Origin: Stereocaulon alpinum
Lineage: Eukaryota; Ascomycota; Lecanoromycetes; Lecanorales; Stereocaulaceae
Reading direction: 5' to 3'
NCBI GenBank assembly: GCA_018257865.1
Contig: JAEUBA010000085.1
Span: forward strand, 1 to 64,000
Length of the DNA stretch: 64,000 nucleotides
Shown: piece by piece, positions 51,848-61,600 of the stretch
Layout: every line of letters starts with the position of its first letter
Numbering within the stretch: the first letter of the stretch is position 1
The notes under the pieces: generated by a model
Seen by the model: the letters and a program-made list of their open reading frames with translations, nothing else
What the model was told of the DNA's origin: nothing
Database searches by the model: none
Translations under genes and position numbers: made by a program

Positions 51848-54141
51848 GTCAGTATTAGATTGTTGGTTCCGAAAGCATCAGTATTGCTCCGACAGGTCAT
51901 GGAGCACATAATGCTACACAGTGTGTTGAACAGCGTTGCTTTCTCGGCGTTTCACTATCCATGTATAATCACAGAGCAGGATGATTACCAAGCACGGTGA
52001 TCACCAACTTACAAGGAGCGTTATACCAACATCAAGTCATTTGTAACAGCATATGAGACTGCTCAGCTGATCGCTCTTGTAAGACTGGGCATGACACGTA
52101 AAAGATCCAAGAGGAGTCGGAAGTTGAATTAGATTTGGACCCAAAGTGTTATTCTTTGAATCCTACCATAAGCCTGACGGACAGTGGGATTCCGAAAAGT
52201 CATGACGTAGCCATGCGCCTGCATCATGTATCTCAGCGGACATCTCCACGTGGGTGTGGGGCCCACTGCTGTTTTGCGTGCCGTACCGTGGTGGGGGGCC
52301 AGGGGTTGTTGATGCATTGACGGACCTGTAAGCTGTCAAAAGGCTGCAACGTGAAGGTGCATTATTGACCTGCAATAAACGCTTGCAGCAAAGGTTACGA
52401 ACTGTAGTGGTGCCCCTGCCAGCTGAGATAGTCTCCGTGCGTTGTGAGTATGATCTTCATTTGATGCCACTTCAAGCATAGCGGGTGGCGTGACAATCAG
52501 CTGTCATTCAGCTAAACATAAAGCGAGATCGTAATATCGAAGATCAACGGCTTACGGGAGGGCCGCCCATACCATCAAGCATTATCAAGCATTAAAGCAT
52601 TACCTTGGTCGCCTGGTTTCAGCAGAATGATGTAGTCTGACAACGACGACGCCGCGCCCCCACGATCGGCTTCGTCAAAGGAAGCAACCTACACGAAAAT
52701 CTTAATGCTATGTTCATGTTCATGCGAAGATCGCTTTGCCTGAACAAGGCGATGCGGTTCAGTAGACTGTCTATGGTAATGCTGAGTGATACTCCGCTAA
52801 GGTACTGTGAAACGAAACGATGAATGCTAGGGCTTAGTGCTGATGGGGCTTAGCGAGTCCTGCCCATAGACTGTGCCAATCCGCGCCACTCTGTCCGGAA
52901 ACGGAAGTGATGGACAAAACAAGCACAGGCCAACCCTGCTTAGGTCTTGGCCCCGACGGTACGAGTTTCCTTGTGTACCTACTGTTGTACGATTTGCCGG
53001 AACCAACAACAATCTAATCTGGCCAAGCCCTACTCCCGGTGCCCTAACAACAAGACCCGCCTTGGATCATCCCTATGGCCATTGAATCCCACGTGCTTGC
53101 CTGTTTCAAGATTGTTCCTTCACACTGCGCACGTCGTAACGCTTAATCGCTCCACAATATTGGTAAAACCTCGGACTATGCCAGATTCAGGTCGGTTTCG
53201 TCTTATCTGAATGTCCAACATCTGACTATGCTCTCTGGGACCGCTGGAACATGAAGTAAGTCTCGTCGATCTCACGTTTCATCTTACCTCACCAAGGGCT
53301 CTTCTCCGGTTGCTGAAAGGATCAATGCTTGTTTGGGGGATCCTCGGGCTAAGTTCGTGGGAATCTCGTGTTGTGTTGTCGACTTACGTGGCCTTCCAGC
53401 CTCATCCTCGGGCTTAGCTGACTCGCCCGAGGTCAATGGATCAGCACTGTTCTAATTCTTTCCCGAGATTTACTTTCTGCCGTCATGAGTAGATACCTCG
53501 GTCGGCGAGATGCTTTGTAAAGCGAATACAGATCCAAAAAAGTGTTCTGCCGACTGCACTGCGGAGCAGACAGGCAATGATGGCAAACCTACTTCACCGT
53601 AACGAACCTCGTATCTCATGGTGGTGGGAAACATGGAGAAGATGGGTGGGTGGGTTGCATCAAACGGGTACTTGGCTGCATATGCAGGTCTGTTTCGGAT
53701 GCGAAGCGAGGGATCCCAGGTGCAAGTCGCCGTACAAAACCCGGACCACTCGTATATTCCCCGCGTCGAAAACGGCCTGATGGGCCTTCACACAGCCCCT
53801 GCCACTTGCCTGCTGATGACGATAGGATCAGGGGGATCCCGCTTCGTTGTTGCAACCCATAGGATGCTCCAAGTGTGATGGGAACCGCGAAGGATCAAGA
53901 AGGGACATCTTCGGATCTCGATAAGAACTCAATAGATATTTTAAACCATCAGAAAACCACTCAGCATTGTAGTTTACTCTACGCAGATATAAATGGCCCT
54001 TACAACCTTGTCCGTCGTAATAGTGCTGCACTAATGCAGCTACGCCACGTGGAACTTTCTATACAATACACCCGCTCCTGACATTGCTTCTACATATACC
54101 AGGGCCTCCACAGAAACCCCACACTATCACTTACGCGCACC
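51848..54141. other. Intergenic, nothing recognised
   Basis: About 2.3 kb. Short frames at 52129-52375, 52827-53210 and 53577-53878 overlap on both strands and have no domain. This must include the promoter of the zinc-cluster gene. Confidence 0.5.
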
Positions 54142-56685
54142 ATGCATTTCATAGGCAGCCAAAGACCATCTCCACAGCCCTCTGCACCTCAGAGCAAGTC
54201 GACAACCCAGCCAGTCATGAGAAGAAGCTGTCACTTCTGCCGGTCCAGGAAGATTCGATGCTCTGGTCAAAGCATCTGCGGTGCCTGTCGAGAGAGAAAT
54301 ATCGATTGCGTATACGGCCGAGAAGGGTCAAAAGGCAGACCGAAAGGCGTCACTTCGAAAGCATCCACACGTGCACTTCATCAACGATCCGAAAGCGTCA
54401 CATCCCAGGCTCGTACCAAAGAATCGTCACCAAAAGCCCACTCAAGCTCCGGTAGTTCTGTCGACTTTCAACAAGCACCTGCCCTATCCCAAATCCAGCA
54501 AAATGGAAAAAAGATTCAATCAGTAGACGGAGCCAAAGCTGCACCGAACAATTCAATTGCCGCTGACCTTCAGCAAATTTTCAACAGACTTTTCGATCCC
54601 CCAGCCACTAGCACCGGGTCAGGTTCGGGTGCAATTGCAGCCTTTGGCCGTAAACACAGCGAAAGTCGAGCTTCCATCTCATCGACCGAGACTCTCCCTC
54701 AGCCTACTATGACATACGAAGACCCAATGTTCACCTTGATAGAAGACTTTGTCGAGATGGTCACCCAGCGTTTTGGTGACCTTGGCTGCCAACAGCTCGA
54801 AGATAGGCCACCACCACTCTTCAAAAGGTGCCTCGATGTCGACGATAATCAGAATATGTTTGATGACTTTGACGGTCAAATCACCGACCCTGCTAACCCA
54901 ACCCTTCAATACAACAACTATCAGACCCTCCAAATGATCGATATCTGGTTCTCACACCACCCTCTTGCTTTCATCATTTCCAAGACCCTCCTCCTACGAA
55001 GCTACCGTGACGGCACCCAAAACAATGTCCTCCTCGCTGTCATCCTTGCTGATGTCAATTTCGCCGAAAGAGATCCCGAATTGCGTGCCAAGGGAGTCGA
55101 CATGTTCAGATGGGCCAACTCTCAACTGTTCGAGATGCTCAATACAAGCATCGACCTGTCCACTGTGCAAGCCTTAACATTACTCGGCTGGTACGAGCTT
55201 TGTGCCACCCGAGCCCGTCGGTCTCTGTGTTATCTACTTCACGCGAGCAATATCGTGTCTGGTCTCCAGGCTCCCACTATCCAGTTGAACCAAATCAACG
55301 GTATGGATGTTGGAGAGGTCGAAGCCGAACTTGCTCGAAGCATTCGATGGCTTACCTTCGCTGTCATTCTGTGGGCTTTTATGCAAATGGATGCACCAAT
55401 GCTAGAGCTTCTTCCGTCCAGCTTAACGGGAAGCTTCCCACCCACTGACGAGTCCAATTCTTTGGTCTTCAAGTTGGACGCCGCATCAGACAACATCTCG
55501 ACGCTCACTCATCAAGCTAAGACCATTCGCTACTTGTGGCCAATTTGTCATATTGCCTCCACTACCGCACACATATATGCACTCTATCCACGGGAACAGA
55601 CCCCAATGGATGAATCTCAAACTTTCTCCTGGCAGTCCAAGACACTACTATCATTACGGAGACTGAATTCTCCTGCGCCAAATACCCCAAGGAACCTTTC
55701 CTTCGTGTGCTCCAGGATCCGCCACATCCTCGTCGGTGCGTTAGAACTCATCTCAGGATGCAAGGTAGCCGAAGGCCTTCTGCTGGCAGCGTATCATACA
55801 ATGATCATTCATTTCCTCTTTCCCCGAACGCAGAACATTGGCGAGAGCGTCCCTGTCACGGATGCCCTCATCGATGATTTCATCAGCTCGGCAAGATCAC
55901 TGCTTCGTGTAAGTCCTGCACTGGACAGCACATACGGCAAAGGTGGCATGACCATGGGCCTGTACCCCATCACTATCGCCGAGGTATTCATGTTGGGCCT
56001 GGATGCTTGCGGTAGGGGCTTGACTCAAATCCATGCACGTGGTGTTGGCCATCCCGACACCGAAGGCCCTCTTATCTCAGCCAAAAGTGGACAGCTCGCA
56101 AAGCTTGCCTTAGACCTACGTGGGTTGTCTAAGCAAGAGAAATTGACCAAGACCAAGAGAGTAAAGGGCGTGAAGAAGCAACTCAAAAATGTCTTGAGGA
56201 CATTCGATGGTCAAGATCACGAGGCTGCACAGCTGTTCGACTTCTCCAATATGGGATCCAATGAGGCCTTCTTTAACGACCCTCTCTCCAACATGCACCT
56301 GCCCCCTGATCTCGTGTCAAGTATCTCGCATTCTCCAACAGTGGACTCCTCTTCCTCTTCGACACCGTCTCGCTCGAATTCAAACCAAGGACTTTGGCCC
56401 TCACCTTTGACCAATTTCGACCAGACTCAATTCGGCTTTCCCAACTCCAACTATAGCCTTAATGCACCCTTCATGGACGCAGCTGGCTCGAAAATGAACT
56501 GGGGGACAGGCGACATGCTTGACCCCACGGTGATGAGCGATTTTAACACATGTGATCCCATGGAACTGGAGAACAAGACTTTTGATGGTGGACTTGGACT
56601 AGGACGTGAAAACTCGCAAGCGTATCAGAAGAATACGAGCGGTGGTGCATTTGCATTTGATGATTCTACTTTTCGCGCTCAATAG
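54142..56685 (+). CDS. Zn2Cys6 transcription factor
   Basis: Single exon, 847 residues. The DNA-binding zinc cluster has Cys at 30, 33, 40, 46, 49 and 56 (CHFCRSRKIRC, then CGACRERNIDC), followed by a basic linker (GREGSKGRPKG). Residues ~190-620 form the helical fungal-specific middle region, for example LEMLNTSIDLSTVQALTLLG-type segments and YLLHASNIVSGLQAP. The C-terminal ~170 residues are Ser/Asn/Asp-rich, ending in FDDSTFRAQ, and could be an activation region. These proteins act in the nucleus, usually on CGG triplets. Its place between an exporter pair and a PKS suggests a pathway-specific regulator. Such triplets in inverted order occur at 50203-50211 and 58088-58130. Confidence 0.92.
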   Translation: MHFIGSQRPSPQPSAPQSKSTTQPVMRRSCHFCRSRKIRCSGQSICGACRERNIDCVYGREGSKGRPKGVTSKASTRALHQRSESVTSQARTKESSPKAHSSSGSSVDFQQAPALSQIQQNGKKIQSVDGAKAAPNNSIAADLQQIFNRLFDPPATSTGSGSGAIAAFGRKHSESRASISSTETLPQPTMTYEDPMFTLIEDFVEMVTQRFGDLGCQQLEDRPPPLFKRCLDVDDNQNMFDDFDGQITDPANPTLQYNNYQTLQMIDIWFSHHPLAFIISKTLLLRSYRDGTQNNVLLAVILADVNFAERDPELRAKGVDMFRWANSQLFEMLNTSIDLSTVQALTLLGWYELCATRARRSLCYLLHASNIVSGLQAPTIQLNQINGMDVGEVEAELARSIRWLTFAVILWAFMQMDAPMLELLPSSLTGSFPPTDESNSLVFKLDAASDNISTLTHQAKTIRYLWPICHIASTTAHIYALYPREQTPMDESQTFSWQSKTLLSLRRLNSPAPNTPRNLSFVCSRIRHILVGALELISGCKVAEGLLLAAYHTMIIHFLFPRTQNIGESVPVTDALIDDFISSARSLLRVSPALDSTYGKGGMTMGLYPITIAEVFMLGLDACGRGLTQIHARGVGHPDTEGPLISAKSGQLAKLALDLRGLSKQEKLTKTKRVKGVKKQLKNVLRTFDGQDHEAAQLFDFSNMGSNEAFFNDPLSNMHLPPDLVSSISHSPTVDSSSSSTPSRSNSNQGLWPSPLTNFDQTQFGFPNSNYSLNAPFMDAAGSKMNWGTGDMLDPTVMSDFNTCDPMELENKTFDGGLGLGRENSQAYQKNTSGGAFAFDDSTFRAQ

Positions 56686-56991
56686 ATCGTGCTACGGATT
56701 ACAGGTGTTTGGGTAACGAGTTGATGGCGGTCTCTGTTGGATTTTTTGACATTGCACGCAAGCACTTTGAACATGGCAAAAGTATGTCGTTAGGACTGTA
56801 ACAATAGCAATGAGCTTTATGACAACCGCAAAGCATGATGAGCGTGAGACCAGGAAGCTACACATACTCTAAGAGCTGTCTGCTTCTTCACTTACATGTG
56901 CCCCTTTCCTATGTCTGGAGGCTAGGTATACTCATCACCATACAGCAACTTGAGCCTTGTCAATGCCCAGAGAGGGTCTCGATTCCCATCT

Positions 56992-57042
56992 GCTCAGAAC
57001 CCACTGTGGCTCAGAACCCACTGTGGCTCAGAACCCACTGTA
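56992..57042. repeat. 17-bp tandem repeat, three copies
   Basis: GCTCAGAACCCACTGTG is repeated head to tail three times; the last copy ends in A instead of G. Non-coding; about 310 bases past the zinc-cluster gene's stop. Confidence 0.95.
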
Positions 57043-58085
57043 GCTGTATACGATGGCTCTAGGGTTCCTCTATGTTTGTTCCGGACGCATTGACCGCGCA
57101 TCATTGCCGAGGCGTTAGGCTTAGCCTGTCACCACGCCGCTCAACATGATGCTGTACTATGCGATACCAGGCGATACCAAATGACCGAAGCTTCCCCATC
57201 AGACACTGGGCGATTTCGCTGATCGAATATAGCCCTCGCATACCTTTACATATCGAGTAAGAGATTCCTGCCTCGTCTGACGCAGGGTTATGCATGTACC
57301 TTGGAACGCACGACTCGTGCAGTGACGATCTTGTCACCAGCCTGAAGCACACTGTTGCATGCTAAAACTCCGGTGTCACTTCGGCACAGTTCGGCAATTC
57401 TAGTGGGGTGATGATCCTCACGTCTCAGGTCTCAGCCTAGAGTGCCAGATATATCAAGTCATCCTTCGGGTAGATACTAGTGCGATCGAGGGGGACGTGC
57501 AGGGATCTCACTTCGCCTAGAAATACCCCCATAGGTAAGATATGATACCTAAGCACGGCCCCCGAAATAAAGTCCCCAGTCTGACAGTACCCTAAGATTT
57601 CCCACTCCGCTCTGCAACGCAACGTTTCATCCACTCAATTGTCTCGCCATAACAACACAGTCTGTTGGTTTTCACTAATCCTATATGGTAAAGACCGCAG
57701 TGTGAGGCAAAACCCATTCAGAATGGATGCAATTCATCCTTCGCCGCAGCTGCGTTGGGAAGCCTGGCGGAGACTGCTATTCTCGTCCTCCCATTCCATC
57801 GTCTATCATCACCCAGGAAATGCCCGTGCTGATGATCTTCTCAGAGCTTATTGTAGTCATACAATACCAGATCCTACCCCACGGCTCACGCTTATCCATC
57901 CTATTCCCACTGCCTTGCCACGTCGCCCATGTGGCAGACATACGCTACGTTAGCCTTGGGACCAAGTACTAATTCGTAGGCCCATAACGGTGAAAAAGCT
58001 CCGCATGTTAGTATGATCTCCAGGGGCTACCCGCCTTTGAGCACGAATCTTCTATCTCGGACGATGGATACTACAATGGTCCTCC

Positions 58086-58130
58086 CTCGGATCCGAGCTC
58101 TCCTCGAGCTGACTTTGACGGGTCCACCCG
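58086..58130. promoter_or_regulatory. Candidate Zn2Cys6 sites upstream of the PKS
   Basis: CTCGGATCCGAG at 58086-58097 is a perfect 12-bp palindrome with inverted CGG/CCG triplets 2 bases apart. A second pair, CGG-N6-CCG, lies at 58119-58130. They are 530-570 bases before the PKS ATG. Inverted CGG triplets are the standard target of zinc-cluster dimers, and the N6 spacing is known for some members. Use by the factor at 54142 is inferred. Confidence 0.4.
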
Positions 58131-58658
58131 CGTTGAAGTGTCTCATACTGCGCTCAAACCACTATACCCCAGTATCAGGAGGAGGGCCGTGTCCCGAAGG
58201 TCGACGGCATATTAGACCATGTCTGTGAGGCTCTAGTGCCTGGGTAGGAAGGCTCTGCCACATGGCTCATGCAAGGGCCCGCACCCATGCATTGTGAGGT
58301 CATTCTCTGAGATGTTTCAGAAACACTGCGCTTTGCTTTGAGTATACATCCGTGGCAAACGGGCGTTGTATGGATATCGTGATCATATACACGGCACGTT
58401 TGTGTTGTCCCTTTGCCATCTCCTTCATATTAAAGAGTTTGATACCGCACTCTGTGTATCTCTCTTACAGTTCACCTATACACGAACTACCATCGTTCAG
58501 CCCAAACTCATCTTGGGTATACTAGAACTACACAGAACTTGACTGCTCTTCGTGTCTGACTATACCAAACATTCTTTCAATCATCTATAGACTTCTAACC
58601 ATTAGATTGATACCCATAACCGAAACCAATCACCATCACTACTATACACTCCGACACA

Positions 58659-61600
58659 ATGACTGCAATGATGCGTCAAGCTACCGACCTCACCAACACA
58701 TCCGCCTCCTCCATCCATTCCCGTTCTTCGTCTCGCTCTAACGAAGCACAATCTGTCACCTCCGCCCCGTCGAGTATCGGTGAGGAAACCGCCGTCGGCA
58801 GGCACGACGACCCAACCGCCATTGTAGGCTTGGCTTGTCGTGTGCCCGGAGCACAGAGCTCTAGTAAGCTATGGGACAATATTGTTGAGCAAAAAGACCT
58901 CCAATCAAAGATTCCGGAAGACCGATTCAATGTTGACGCATTTTACCATCCCAATGGAGGCAACAAGAGCACTGTTCGTCGGCTTCATAATTCAAACTAA
59001 GAGTTTCATTGCTAACAATGGATAGACCAATGCTCGATATGGATATTTCTTGGATCAGGACATTAGCTTGTTCGATCCAGAGTTCTTCCGTATCTCCGGA
59101 AAGGAAGCCGAGGCCATGGATCCTCAGCAGAGAATGCTACTTGAAGTAGTGTACGAGGCATTGGAAGATGGTGAGTAACACAGCATCCTTACATTTTGCA
59201 ACAGTGCTGAAATCTCGGCAAGCTGGCATTACTCTTGATGAGATCAGTGGCACTCAGAGCTCCGTCTTCTGCGGTAGCTTTACCAACGACTACAAAGACA
59301 TGGTGAACAAGGACTTGGGTTATTACTCCAAGTACACCGCAACTGGAACAGGAAACGCCATTCTATCGAACAGGATTTCCTTCTTCTACAACCTTCATGG
59401 AGCAAGTGTCACCATCGACACCGCTTGCTCTTCGTCCTTGATTTCTTTCCATCTTGGAAACAAATCTGTTCAGGACGATGATGCCGACTTCTCGATTGTT
59501 GTCGGCTCTTCCCTTCATTTCGATCCCAACATGTTCATCACAATGACGGACTTCGGGTTCCTCTCGTCTGATGGCAGGTGTCGAGCTTTCGATGCTAGTG
59601 GTAAGGGATACGTACGTGGCGAGGGTATCTGCGCAGTGGTCTTGAGAAAGAGGTCAAGCGCTGAACTCCACGGGAACAAGATCCGATCTATTATTCGTGG
59701 CTCAGCCATCAACCACGACGGCACCAAGGAGGGTATTACTGTGCCAAACTCAGCAGCCCAAGAGGCACTCATTAGGAAGACATACAAGAATGCTGGTCTT
59801 AATACCAACGACACTCAATACTTCGAGGCCCACGGCACTGGTACTCAGGCTGGTGACCCCCGAGAAACACGTGCCATCGGTGCAGTATTTGCACCAAATC
59901 GATCGGAGCCGCTTCATGTTGGATCAGTCAAGACCAACATCGGCCATTTGGAGGGTGCTTCAGGCTTGGCTGGCATCATCAAAGCCACAATGGCTCTGGA
60001 ACATCATCAAATCCCACCGAACATGCTCTTCAACAACCCAAACCCGAACATTGAGTTTGAGAATTGGAAGATTGCTGTTCCCACGAAGACATTGGACTGG
60101 AAGACCGACAACGGCATTCGACGTGCCAGCATTAATTCTTTCGGATATGGTGGCTCCAATGCTCACATTATCCTCGAAGGCTACAATGCGCAGAGTGAGG
60201 AAGTGGGACACTCGTTGCCAAGTGAACGCGAATCAATGGTTGAGAACAGACCCTATCTGCTGCCATTGACCTCACACACGGAAAAGGCTGGTAATCGTCT
60301 CAAGAACTCTTTCTCTCAGTTCCTGCAAGCGAAGCCAGAGATTTCCGCCGCGGCTCTTGCCGCCAGTCTTAGCGATTCTGGACGGACTCTGCACCCTGCT
60401 CGCTCCTTCATTGTCGAAAAAGATGCAGCGGATGCAACAGCAAGCTTGGAACAGGCTCTAACTTGGACGAAGTCTGACAAGTCCCGTCTCCGAATTGGCT
60501 TTGTCTTCACTGGCCAGGGCGCCCAGTCTTTCGCCATGGGTCGACAGCTCATCGAACAATCTCCTCTTTTCAGGCAGTCTCTCGAGCGCTGCGACGAGGT
60601 TCTCCAGGGCCTGCCCGACAAACCAGATTGGTCATGTGTTACCGAACTACTCAAGACCAAGGAGACATCGCGCGTTACACAAAGCGCCTTCTCTCAACCT
60701 CTCTGCACAGCTATCCAGATCTCGCTTGTGGACTTGCTGCGGGAGTGGGGTATCACTCCTTCAGTCACCGTTGGCCACTCGGCTGGAGAGATGGGTGCAG
60801 CATATGCTGCTGGCATCCTCTCATTCGAAGACGCCATCATTGCTGGGTACTACCGTGGACTCACGCTTGGAATGGATGTCGCGAATGCTGTCCAGGTACC
60901 GGGCTCTATGTTAGCTGTTCAGATGACCGAAGCAGAAGCTACAGAAGAGTTGGCGCCTTATGAAGGCAAAATTGCCATTGCTGCTGTCAACAGCCCGACC
61001 AGCTTGACTCTTTCTGGAGATCTCCCGGCTATCGTCGAGCTCAAGGAAGCTCTTACGAAGAGGAACGTCTTCGCTAGACAACTCTTGGTCGACAAGGCCT
61101 ACCATTCTCATCACATCAGACCCTTCGGTCCCGTGCTTGAACAGCTTTTGAGCAAGATGCGCCCGCAACCAGCGAGTTGTCAAATGTCTTCCAGTGTCAC
61201 AGCTCGATATGCTGAGCCTGAGAAGATGCAAGCCAAGTACTGGGTCTCGAACTTGACTGGACAAGTTAGGTTCGCTGATGCCTTGACCAACTTGCTATTG
61301 AACGAGCGAGAGGAACAAAATGTCGACCTGCTTGTTGAGGTTGGCCCTCATCCTGCTCTCAAGGGCCCTGCTAAGGAAGTCATGAAGTCACTCAAGCTTG
61401 ACATTCCATACATCGCCTCCCTGAGTCGTGGTGTTCCAGACTTTAGCAGCTTGCTTTCTTGTGCAGGTCAACTGTTCGCACTTGGCTATCCTATTGACCT
61501 GGCTGCTGCCAACAGCAACCTGTATAGGGACAACAACGGGATCGTCAGAGCTGCAGTGGCTGCTCAGAAGGTCAAGCTACCAAGTTATTCTTGGGACCAT

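Larger units (their letters stand above)
56686..58658. other. Upstream region of the PKS gene
   Basis: About 2 kb with no supported gene. It holds a 17-bp triple repeat and CGG-triplet palindromes, both listed separately. The 200 bases before the PKS start are pyrimidine-rich, as in many fungal promoters. Confidence 0.5.

Noticed and set aside
59171..59222. Shorter alternative PKS intron ending at a CAG near 59204
   Set aside because: It would be only 34 nt and would insert residues into the conserved ALEDAGI segment. The AAG acceptor at 59222 restores the family sequence.
60316..60660. Minus-strand frames within the PKS (also 59515-59814, 61792-61992, 62744-63372, 63469-63903)
   Set aside because: All are antisense to conserved PKS domains and are shadow frames.
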